The notes under the pieces: generated by a model
What the model was told of the DNA's origin: nothing
The model's database searches: none
What the model saw: only the letters and a program-made list of their open reading frames with translations
Made by a program: the position numbers and the translations under genes
Assembly (NCBI GenBank): GCA_016711095.1
Contig: JADJTP010000003.1
Location: 310,001 to 374,000, forward strand
Length of the DNA stretch: 64,000 bases
Source of the DNA: Actinomycetales bacterium
Lineage (GTDB): Bacteria > Actinomycetota > Actinomycetes > Actinomycetales > Dermatophilaceae
Direction: 5' to 3'
Part shown: in pieces, positions 8,237 through 15,783 of the stretch
Layout: the number at the start of each line of letters is the position of its first letter
Numbering within the stretch: position 1 is the first letter of the stretch

Positions 8237-9287
8237 CGGTCTCGGGCGCGCTCGTCTCGGTGGTGGGATCGGGAGCCGCGAGGACCTCAGCGGGTGCCGG
8301 GGTTTCGACGGCGACCGGAGCCTGCGCGGCCGCAGGCTCTTCGTGAGCCTTGTGACCGTGGTCGTGAGGCCCATCGCCGGACTTGCCGTCATGGGACTTC
8401 TTGTTCTTCTTTGGCTTGTCCGCCTTCGCCTTCGCTTTGGCCTTGGCCTTCTTGCCGTCGACGTGCTCGAGCGTGTGCGCGTGGTCGGGCACGTAACGGT
8501 TCGACTCGCGCGGGGGCCGGTGGTAGCCAATTGCCTCAGGGCGCGAGGGGATCTCGACCGGCTTGGGGTGAATGTCCTGATAGGGCACCGTCGAGAGCAG
8601 ATGAGCGATGATGTTGATCCTCGAGGACTTCTTGTCATCGGATTCGACTGTGTACCAAGGCGAGTCGGACAGGTCAGTGAACTGCATCATCGTGTCTTTC
8701 GCCCGCGAGTAGTCCTCCCACCGGGAGATCGACTGCATGTCCATCGGGGAGAGCTTCCAGCGACGCATCGGGTCGTTGGCGCGTGACCGGAATCGGGCCT
8801 CTTGCTCCACGTCGCTCACCGAGAACCAGTACTTGCGCAGCAGCACGCCGTCGTCGATGAGCATCCGCTCGAAGCTGGGTGCCTGGCGCAGGAACCGGGC
8901 GTATTCGACGTCGGTGCAGAACCCCATGACCCGCTCGACGCCGGCCCGGTTGTACCAGGATCGGTCAAAGAGCACGATCTCGCCGGCTGCGGGCAGGTGC
9001 TCGACGTAACGCTGGAAGTACCACTGGGTCTTCTGGCGCTCCGTGGGGGCCGGCAGGGCAGCGATCCGGGCGTGCCGGGGATTGAGGTATTCGGTCATCC
9101 GCTTGATCGACGAGCCCTTGCCCGCGGCGTCTCGACCTTCGAAGAGCACGACGAGTCGGGCTCCCGTCTCGATGATCCACTGCTGCATCGTCACCAGTTC
9201 GGCTTGGAGGCGTTTGAGCTCCTTCTCGTAGGTGTCGGTGTCAAGCTTGAGGATTCCTGTCGCGGTGTACTTCGCCATGGGCGGCAT
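8226..9287 (-). CDS. ppk2: Polyphosphate kinase 2
   Basis: PPK2-family kinase of 353 residues that transfers phosphate between polyphosphate and nucleotides. Walker A is LFEGRDAAGKGSS (Lys57), Walker B is EIVLFDRSWYNRAG, and the lid region RKYWFSVSDVEQEARF with MDMQSISRWEDYSRAKDTM follows. Residues beyond about 285 form a disordered tail of Lys/Ala then His/Pro/Ala, absent from compact PPK2s. I chose ATG 9287 because GGAGGTGG lies 5 bases upstream; ATG 9278 is possible. A PhoP-type direct repeat lies 45-66 bases upstream. Confidence 0.9.
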   Translation of the reverse strand: MPPMAKYTATGILKLDTDTYEKELKRLQAELVTMQQWIIETGARLVVLFEGRDAAGKGSSIKRMTEYLNPRHARIAALPAPTERQKTQWYFQRYVEHLPAAGEIVLFDRSWYNRAGVERVMGFCTDVEYARFLRQAPSFERMLIDDGVLLRKYWFSVSDVEQEARFRSRANDPMRRWKLSPMDMQSISRWEDYSRAKDTMMQFTDLSDSPWYTVESDDKKSSRINIIAHLLSTVPYQDIHPKPVEIPSRPEAIGYHRPPRESNRYVPDHAHTLEHVDGKKAKAKAKAKADKPKKNKKSHDGKSGDGPHDHGHKAHEEPAAAQAPVAVETPAPAEVLAAPDPTTETSAPETALA

Positions 9288-9331
9288 TGTTCCACCTCCG
9301 GGCCTCCCTGTCGCCAACGGTCTCGCATGCC

Positions 9332-9353
9332 GTTCATCTCGCGTTCACCCGTG
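9332..9353 (+). promoter_or_regulatory. Candidate PHO box (PhoP/RegX3-type direct repeat)
   Basis: Two adjacent 11-base units, GTTCATCTCGC (9332-9342) and GTTCACCCGTG (9343-9353), match the actinobacterial PHO box layout: 11-base direct repeats with a GTTCAyC core. The site is in the divergent region between ppk2 and the mycoredoxin gene, and polyphosphate kinase is a known kind of phosphate-starvation target. The repeats point towards the mycoredoxin gene, so which gene it serves is open. Confidence 0.5.
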
Positions 9354-9497
9354 CTTAGCTCGGTGGGCACCGAGGAAGCCGCGCGGCCGAGACTCCGGCG
9401 CTCGGCCGCGTGTGCCCTCACGGGTCGGCGAGGAACAAGCGACGGGGCCGCGGCGTTCGACCGAGGACAGCCTCGCGACCACATACCGGAGAGCCCG

Positions 9498-9758
9498 ATG
9501 TCCGATTTCACGCCCACGGCAGGCACCGTCACCATGTTCACGACGACGTGGTGCGGCTACTGCCGTCGGCTCAAGAGCCAGTTGGAACGCGAGGGCATCG
9601 CGTTTGCCGAGGTCGACATCGAAGGCCTTCCGGAGGCCGCCGACTTCGTCATGAGCGTCAACGGCGGCAGCCAGACCGTGCCGACTCTTATCTTCCCGGA
9701 TGGCTCGTCGGCGGCGAATCCCTCGATCGGGCAGGTCAAGGCACGCCTGGCGAGCTGA
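9498..9758 (+). CDS. mrx1: Mycoredoxin, glutaredoxin-like
   Basis: Small thioredoxin-fold protein of 86 residues that reduces mycothiol mixed disulfides. The redox motif WCGYC is at residues 18-22, the cis-proline segment is TVPTLIFPDGS, and the C-terminal half is family-typical. Start ATG 9498 has GGAG at 9488-9491. It implies that the organism makes mycothiol. The leader is about 135 bases if transcription starts after TTAGCT (9355-9360). It is convergent with nudC, 10 bases apart, the same pairing as Rv3198A/Rv3199c in M. tuberculosis. Confidence 0.88.
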   Translation: MSDFTPTAGTVTMFTTTWCGYCRRLKSQLEREGIAFAEVDIEGLPEAADFVMSVNGGSQTVPTLIFPDGSSAANPSIGQVKARLAS

Positions 9759-9768
9759 TCAATCGCGG

Positions 9769-10812
9769 TCACGTCGGGGCCGGACGCCAGCCTTCCAGGA
9801 CCGGTCGGCCTGCCACGGCGTCAACGTCGTCGCCGAGCCACCGCTCGATCAGGCGCCGGGCGATGGAGATCTCCCCGGGCACCCGGATCTCTCCGCCGCG
9901 CAGCAGCGCGGCATACTCCGCACGTGTCACCCACCGGACCTCGGCCATCTCGGTCGGCTCCGGGTGCAGGTCGGTTGTCACCGCCCGCGCCGTAAAGCCG
10001 AGCATGAGCGAGGCCGGAAACGGCCAGGGCTGACTGCCGAGATAGCGCACCGCGGTGACCTCGACTCCGGACTCCTCGGCGACCTCACGGACGACGGCCT
10101 GCTCCAGGGACTCCCCAGGCTCGACGAACCCGGCGAGCACCGAGAACTGGTTGTCCGGCCAGCCGATCGCTCGCCCGAGCAGCAAGCGCCCGGCGTCGTC
10201 GATCACCGACATGATGACCGATGGGTCGGTCCGCGGGAAGTGGTCGCTGCCGTCGGACACACACCGGCGCACCCACCCACCCTGCACCGGCTCGGTCTCT
10301 GCCCCGCACCGGGGGCAACGGGAATGAGTGTTGTGCCAGTGGGCCAGCGCCTGCAAAGTCGTGACGATCGACGCGTCGAGCGGGCGCAGCCGCGAGCCGA
10401 CGGCGCGAAGGGTTCGCCACGACTCGCCCGCGGCGCCGTGAGGGGTGGCGCGGGTCGGCGCGCTTGGCGCGGTTGGCGCGGTGGGCTCGGGCGCCTCGAT
10501 CACCCCCACGTATGCCGCGCCGCCCTGGTCGTTGCCGAGATAGACCGCCACTGCCTCGAGGTCGGCGGACTGCCCGGTGCGGTGGACGAGGGACAGCCCG
10601 CCGTGATCGCGCACGAGCACCCGATCACCCCGGATCGCCACCACTCTGGTGTTCGGATCGTCTAAGAGACGATGGACGAGGTCGGGTTCGGTGCGTAGTT
10701 CGGCATGCCGGTCGAGCCCCTCGGCAGCGAGCAGCAGCCCGCGCAGCGGTGTCGTGTCGGGCTCCGGGCGGGCGACCCCGGTCGGCAGATGCTGATGCTC
10801 TGGCGCGGTCAC
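9769..10812 (-). CDS. nudC: NAD(+) diphosphatase
   Basis: Hydrolyses NAD(H) to NMN(H) and AMP and in bacteria can remove NAD caps from RNA. It is 347 residues long. The zinc-ribbon part is CPRCGAETEPVQGGWVRRC. The Nudix box is GFVEPGESLEQAVVREVAEESGVE, and the NADH-specific SQPWPFPASLM array sits just after it. The N-terminal domain holds an Ala/Pro/Thr stretch of low complexity. GTG 10812 lies 6 bases from a TAGGCT box (10819-10824 on the complement), so it is probably leaderless. Confidence 0.92.
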   Translation of the reverse strand: MTAPEHQHLPTGVARPEPDTTPLRGLLLAAEGLDRHAELRTEPDLVHRLLDDPNTRVVAIRGDRVLVRDHGGLSLVHRTGQSADLEAVAVYLGNDQGGAAYVGVIEAPEPTAPTAPSAPTRATPHGAAGESWRTLRAVGSRLRPLDASIVTTLQALAHWHNTHSRCPRCGAETEPVQGGWVRRCVSDGSDHFPRTDPSVIMSVIDDAGRLLLGRAIGWPDNQFSVLAGFVEPGESLEQAVVREVAEESGVEVTAVRYLGSQPWPFPASLMLGFTARAVTTDLHPEPTEMAEVRWVTRAEYAALLRGGEIRVPGEISIARRLIERWLGDDVDAVAGRPVLEGWRPAPT

Positions 10813-10818
10813 CTCGGC

Positions 10819-10911
10819 AGCCTAACCACTGGGCCCGGCCGGGCCACCGGCAGACGCGGTCCCCGTCGGCGTGCCACACCTCCCGAGCGAAACTGGACGC
10901 ACGGCATACGG
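10819..10911. promoter_or_regulatory. Divergent leaderless promoters of nudC and the pseudokinase gene
   Basis: On the minus strand TAGGCT (10824 down to 10819) is 6 bases from the nudC GTG. On the plus strand TACGGT (10906-10911) is 7 bases from GTG 10919; its first bases overlap a copy of the iterated octamer CGGCATAC (10902-10909). Neither start has a well spaced Shine-Dalgarno. Confidence 0.5.
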
Positions 10912-10918
10912 TGGGAGG

Positions 10919-12337
10919 GTGACTTCAACACGCAGAAGCCTGGCCTTCCTCGCGGCCCTGGCCAGCTCAGCCGTCGCCGGCCTGGACCCGGTGTCGGTGC
11001 GGGCGCTCGCCGGCGAGGGTGAAGCCGATCTCGATATCGCCCTCGTCGTCGACACCGACGACCGGCACTGGGTGATCCGGTGCCCGAGCACTCCTGCCGC
11101 CGGCGCGCGCCTGGCGTCATCGACCGCATTGCTGCCGCTACTCGCCCGCCGCGTGCCGTTTCAGGTGCCGCTACCTCACGGGTTCATCGCCGTGGCCGAG
11201 GGCCGAGCGACAGTCCACCGGCAGCTGCCGGGCAGACCGTTGCGTCTGGAGGGCCTGCCCCCGGGGTCGGGCCTGGCTGCCGAGCTCGGCCGGACGTTGG
11301 CTGCCATCCACAACCTGGATCGAGCCGTGTTCGAGGAGGCCGGTGTTCCGGGGTACGACGCCGACAGCTATCGCGCCCGTCATCTGGCCGATCTGGATCG
11401 CGGCGCCGCGACCGGTCACGTCCCCACCTCGTTGCTCGCCCGGTGGGAGAACGCCCTCGACGACGTCACCCTGTGGCGCTTCGCGCCGACCCCGATCCAC
11501 GGTCGGATGTCGGGTCGGCACGTCCTGGCCGCCTTCGACTCCGAGGACGATGCAACCTCCGGTCATGTCAAGGCCGTCGTCGGGTGGGAGGACGCGGTCG
11601 TTGCCGACCCCGCCGAGGACCTGGCGGACATCGTCGCCCTCGCTCCTGCCGCGGCGCTCGAGTCCGTGTTGGAGGCCTACGCGAACTCCCGGATCGAGCG
11701 CCCCGACCCGCATCTGCGACGCCGGGCGAAGTTGGCGGCTGAGCTGCGTCTGCTCGGTGATCTGTTGACCGCGACAGGCGCGGGGGCGGCCGACGACGTC
11801 CGCGTGTGTGCGGCGGAACTGCAACGTCTCGACGAACGGGTCGCGGAGGGCGACTTGGCTGCGCCGGCGCCCACGCCGCTCGTCCCACGTCCGGTGCCCG
11901 TGTCGGGCGCCGCCGATCCGGGCGTCTCTCGCGATGACTCTGGTCAGAGCGCAGGTGCGGACCCTGGTGAGGACACGGTAGGAATCCTGCCGAGGGGCGC
12001 GGCGATCGGCCCGGAGGCCGAGGCCACCCAGGAGATCGACGCCGAGCACATCGCCAAGGCTCGGGCGGCAAGCCGGTCGGCCGCCGCAGGCAACGTCAGC
12101 GCAGCCGCCTCCAGCAGCGACCCTGCCGACTCCAGGGACGACCCCACGGACGACTCTGGAGACGCCTCGGGGGACGACTCGGGGGACGACTCAGCGGACA
12201 ACTCCGTGGACGACTCCGTGGACGACTCAGGGGACGACTCCAGAGAAGACCCTGGGGACGGCCCCGAAGGCGGCAGCGACCAAGCGCCAAGCGCCGCGAG
12301 CAAGACGCCCTCGGGGGTGACTGCACCCCTGCCTTGA
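10919..12337 (+). CDS. Phosphotransferase-fold protein with lost catalytic residues and acidic repeat tail
   Basis: Aminoglycoside-phosphotransferase-like (APH) fold of 472 residues. The catalytic loop, normally HGDxxxxN, reads HGRMSGRH (residues 194-201): the catalytic Asp is Arg196 and the metal-binding Asn is His. The second metal site, normally IDW, reads VGW with Gly222. On sequence it should not phosphorylate and is better called a pseudokinase. Beyond about residue 320 the protein is disordered and ends in eight Asp-Asp-Ser-x repeats (12149-12244). GTG 10919 is leaderless. It is convergent with adnB; a phosphotransferase gene beside adnAB is common in actinobacteria, but its role is unknown to me. 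Confidence 0.75.
   Translation: MTSTRRSLAFLAALASSAVAGLDPVSVRALAGEGEADLDIALVVDTDDRHWVIRCPSTPAAGARLASSTALLPLLARRVPFQVPLPHGFIAVAEGRATVHRQLPGRPLRLEGLPPGSGLAAELGRTLAAIHNLDRAVFEEAGVPGYDADSYRARHLADLDRGAATGHVPTSLLARWENALDDVTLWRFAPTPIHGRMSGRHVLAAFDSEDDATSGHVKAVVGWEDAVVADPAEDLADIVALAPAAALESVLEAYANSRIERPDPHLRRRAKLAAELRLLGDLLTATGAGAADDVRVCAAELQRLDERVAEGDLAAPAPTPLVPRPVPVSGAADPGVSRDDSGQSAGADPGEDTVGILPRGAAIGPEAEATQEIDAEHIAKARAASRSAAAGNVSAAASSSDPADSRDDPTDDSGDASGDDSGDDSADNSVDDSVDDSGDDSREDPGDGPEGGSDQAPSAASKTPSGVTAPLP
12149..12244 (+). repeat. Eight 12-bp tandem repeats coding Asp-Asp-Ser-x
   Basis: In-frame 12-base units of the form GACGACTCNGNG, eight in a row with minor changes (one GACGCC, one GACAAC). They encode the acidic C-terminal tail of the pseudokinase. 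Variation between units is mostly at third positions. Confidence 0.85.
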
Positions 12338-12370
12338 GGCCGTGCGCGGGCATGCCGCGCACGGCCTCAA
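12334..12370. terminator. Bidirectional hairpin shared by convergent genes
   Basis: A perfect 16-bp stem (12334-12349 with 12355-12370) and a 5-base loop. The stop codons of both convergent genes lie inside the two arms (TGA 12335-12337 on plus; 12369-12367 on minus). There is no U-tract, as is usual in high-GC actinobacteria. Confidence 0.75.
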
Positions 12371-15300
12371 CCCGCAGCGGCGGGGATGCTCGCGAGCAGC
12401 GTGCGTAGTTCGCTCTCGCCCGGCAGCTCGGGCCGAACGGTCCGCCCGGTCCGGGCGTAGTAGAACGCCGCGTCGACCTGCTCAGGAGCCAGCCCACGCA
12501 GCCGACCGTAGGCGAGGGCATAGGCACCGAGCTGCAGCGCCCGGTGTGCTGCTGCGGCGCCGATCGGCGGGTCGCCGGTCTTCCAGTCGACGACCGTCAC
12601 TCCCCCGTCTGCTCGGGCGAAGACCGCGTCGATCCGGCCGCGGACTGCGATGCCGTCGACGACGGTCTCGATTGCGACCTCGACGTCGAGAGGCACCTCG
12701 GCGGCCCACTCGCTGGCCAGGAACGTCGCCTTGAGAGCGGGAAGCTCCGCGTCGTTGCCCGGGTCCTGGTCAGCCGAGCCCGGGAGCTCGCTCGGATCGA
12801 GCAGAGCCGCTCGCGCGAAATGCTGTTCGACCCACGCGTGGAAGGCGGTGCCCCGACGGGCTGCCAGGGCCGGTTCGCTCGGCATCGGACGGCGCAGCCC
12901 ATTCGCGAACCGCACCGGATCGGCCGCGAACTGCACGACGTCGGACGCCGAGATGTGCGTGGGGACCTCGACGATCGTCGCGGTACGACTTCCCGCCGAA
13001 CGTCGCTCGGTGAGCAACATCTCGACGTCGGCGGCATACGGATCGGCCTGGACAGCGGCGGCAGCGGCGGCCCCGGCAGTGACGGTCCTGGGAGAGCCCG
13101 AGCTGTCAGTGGCTGCGTGCCTCTCGGGCCCGATGCCCAGCGTCTCGCGTGCGGCGGAGACGACCGTGGCCGCGCGGCGGACGGCCTCCACGCGGGTGTG
13201 GTCGGGGTCGGGGGGCCAGAGGACGACGACGCACTCTTCGTCGACCGGGTTGGCCGGCACCGCCAACGGGTCGGGCATCGGCGCCCACTCTGTGACCCGC
13301 AGGCCGAGCTCGTCGCGGGCACGCACGAGCTCGCGCATGAACCGAGACGTGACTCGATGCTTCTTCTGACTGCTCCACACGCTCGTGGTGAGCAGCAGGC
13401 GCTGTCGGGCCCTGGTGACTGCGACATAGGCCAGTCGGCGCTCCTCCTCGAGCCCTCGCTGGCCCTCGGCAGTGCGGAAAGTCTTGCGCCGAGCCTCAAG
13501 CTCACCGAGGTCTTTCGCTCCCGAGCAGCGAAGCACGGGCAGTCCGTCGGCGTCCCCCCGCAGCGCGTAGGGGACGCCCGCTGCGCCGATCGTCCACCCC
13601 GACGGAGCCGGGTCGGGCATGGTCCAGCGCTTCCCGTCGTACCGCGGATTCGGGTTGCTCATCGACGCCGGGAAATTGAGCTCAGTCAGACCGGGCACCG
13701 CGACAACGTCCCATTCCAACCCCTTGGCGGCGTGCACGGTGAGGATTTGGACGGCGTCTCGCGAGGGTTCGGCGGTTGCCTTCTCCAGCCCCCGCTCCTC
13801 GGCGATCGCCGCGTCGAGCCAGGCGAGAAACCCGGCGAGGCTTGGCCGGTCGGCCGCTGTCGAGAACTCGGCTGCGACGTCGGCGAAGGCGTCGAGGTGG
13901 GCGCGGGCAGCCTCGGGCGTGTAGTCGGGCCGGGCCAGCACCTCGACGTCCAGGCCCAGGGCGCGTTCGGCCTCGCCGACCAGCTCGGCGAGCGGCAGAC
14001 CGGTGAGACGCCGCAGCCGCCGGATCGCTTCGGCCAGCCCACTCAACCTCGCGAGCACTCCCTCGCCGAACCGCTGACCGTCACCGCCGCGCCACTGGGG
14101 CGGCGGCAGGTCATCGAGGGCCTCGACCAGGCTCGGTTCGTCGACGACGTCGGGGGCCAGGTCGACCAGGGGCCCATGAGGGTCGTCGAGCCCCGTGTCC
14201 TCGTTGCGACCGGCCGGGTCAAGATCGAGCCCCAGCTCGCCGCGCTGCTGCGCCAGGATTACCCGCTGGCGGAAACGCGCCCACTCATGCAGCGCGTCGA
14301 GATCGGCGGCACCGAGTCGGCAACTCGGCCCCAGGAGCAGCCGCATGAGGGCGTCGCCACGGCTGGGGTCGGCGATGACCCGAAGAGCCGCGACGAGGTC
14401 GACAACCTCGGGCGTGAGCAACAACCCGCCGAGCCCGACCACCTCGAAGGGCACGCCCGCGTCCTCGAGGGCCGCCATGATCGGCCCGAACTGGGATCGC
14501 TTGCGGCACAACACCGCGGCGGTGGTGGTCGCGCGCGATCGGACCCGGACCAGCCACTGCGCGACGTATGCCGCCTCCTCAAGATGCGTGGTCAGCCTCG
14601 CCGCCTCGACGTCTCCGGGGCCTGCTCCGGCCCGCGCCCGCAGCGGGGCGACATCGACTCGAGCCTTCTCGCGAAGTGGGGCGGACACGATGTTGGCGGC
14701 GGCGAGGATGGCCGCGTCGTTGCGCCAGGTCGTCGACAGCTGCAGCACGGGGGTCCGCGACCCGTCAGAGAACTCGTCGGGGAAACGGGTGAGCGTCGTC
14801 GCGCTGGCCCCCCGCCAGCCATAGATCGACTGGTGAGGGTCACCCACAGCCGTGACCGGCACAGGCTGCCCCGCGGCGACGAACAGCGAGCGCAGCAGGA
14901 CGAGCTGGGCCTCGGAGGTGTCCTGGAACTCATCGAGCAGCACGACCCTGAAACGGGCTCGTTCGTCGCGTCCGATCTCGGGAAAGTCCCGCGCCAGACG
15001 AGCAGCAAGGGCCACCTGGTCGGCGAAGTCGAGGGCGTCGCGAGAACGTTTGAGCTCATCGAAGGTATCGACGACCGGCAGCAGGGCTCGACGGGCCACG
15101 AGTGCCGTGCGCATCTCGACCAGACCGGAGGGCATCGAAGCGGGCTTGGTCGGAAGCGGCGTGGCGTTGAGCGCCCCGATGACCTGATCAAGCTCGCGGC
15201 GCAGGTCATCGGTGCTGAGCAGGTGTTCGGCCAACTCGCCGGCCAGATCGACGACGGCGGAGATGGCGGTCGACTCAGCGAAGTGCATCTCGGTGAGGTC

Positions 15301-15783
15301 GCCGTCGAAGCCGGCGACTGCTTCCGCGGCATACTGCCAGGCTGCGGCTTCGGACAGCAGCCGGGAGTCAGGCTCGCGACCCAGGCGCAGTGCGTTCTCG
15401 CGCACGAGGCGGCCGGCGTACGAGTGATAGGTGGAGATGGTGGGGGTGCCACCGAGCGCTTCGGCTCCCTGGTCGTCTCGACCCGGCACCCACAGCCCGG
15501 CGTGCTGGACTCGCCGGAGCCGCAACGAAACTCGTTCGGCGAGCTCGGCGGCGGCCTTGCGAGTGAAGGTGAGCCCGAGCACCTGGTCTGGCTGAACGAG
15601 GCCATTGACGACGAGCCAGACGACCCTGGCAGCCATCGTCTCGGTCTTGCCGCTGCCCGCGCCGGCGACGACGAGCAGCGGTTGCAGCGGGGCCTCGATG
15701 ACGGCGGCCTGCTCGTCGGTCGGGGGGTGGGCCAAACCCGAGGCAGCGGCGACCTCGGCTGCCGAAAGGCGGCCGGCGCTCAC
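12367..15783 (-). CDS. adnB: AdnB-like helicase-nuclease
   Basis: UvrD-type SF1A motor fused to a RecB-type nuclease, 1138 residues, the motor partner of the AdnAB double-strand-break resection enzyme. Helicase motifs are complete: Walker A VVAGAGSGKTET, TFTRKAAAELAER, motif II LLDEFQDTSEAQ, VGDPHQSIYGWRGA, TVHAAKGLEWDVV and VAVTRARQRLLL. The nuclease part shows RGTAFHAWVEQHF, RGRIDAVFARADG and VVDWKTGD, so the His-Asp-Asp-Lys set is present. GTG 15783 overlaps the adnA stop by 4 bases (GTGA). Naming follows mycobacterial AdnAB, where the downstream gene is adnB. Confidence 0.87.
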   Translation of the reverse strand: MSAGRLSAAEVAAASGLAHPPTDEQAAVIEAPLQPLLVVAGAGSGKTETMAARVVWLVVNGLVQPDQVLGLTFTRKAAAELAERVSLRLRRVQHAGLWVPGRDDQGAEALGGTPTISTYHSYAGRLVRENALRLGREPDSRLLSEAAAWQYAAEAVAGFDGDLTEMHFAESTAISAVVDLAGELAEHLLSTDDLRRELDQVIGALNATPLPTKPASMPSGLVEMRTALVARRALLPVVDTFDELKRSRDALDFADQVALAARLARDFPEIGRDERARFRVVLLDEFQDTSEAQLVLLRSLFVAAGQPVPVTAVGDPHQSIYGWRGASATTLTRFPDEFSDGSRTPVLQLSTTWRNDAAILAAANIVSAPLREKARVDVAPLRARAGAGPGDVEAARLTTHLEEAAYVAQWLVRVRSRATTTAAVLCRKRSQFGPIMAALEDAGVPFEVVGLGGLLLTPEVVDLVAALRVIADPSRGDALMRLLLGPSCRLGAADLDALHEWARFRQRVILAQQRGELGLDLDPAGRNEDTGLDDPHGPLVDLAPDVVDEPSLVEALDDLPPPQWRGGDGQRFGEGVLARLSGLAEAIRRLRRLTGLPLAELVGEAERALGLDVEVLARPDYTPEAARAHLDAFADVAAEFSTAADRPSLAGFLAWLDAAIAEERGLEKATAEPSRDAVQILTVHAAKGLEWDVVAVPGLTELNFPASMSNPNPRYDGKRWTMPDPAPSGWTIGAAGVPYALRGDADGLPVLRCSGAKDLGELEARRKTFRTAEGQRGLEEERRLAYVAVTRARQRLLLTTSVWSSQKKHRVTSRFMRELVRARDELGLRVTEWAPMPDPLAVPANPVDEECVVVLWPPDPDHTRVEAVRRAATVVSAARETLGIGPERHAATDSSGSPRTVTAGAAAAAAVQADPYAADVEMLLTERRSAGSRTATIVEVPTHISASDVVQFAADPVRFANGLRRPMPSEPALAARRGTAFHAWVEQHFARAALLDPSELPGSADQDPGNDAELPALKATFLASEWAAEVPLDVEVAIETVVDGIAVRGRIDAVFARADGGVTVVDWKTGDPPIGAAAAHRALQLGAYALAYGRLRGLAPEQVDAAFYYARTGRTVRPELPGESELRTLLASIPAAAG

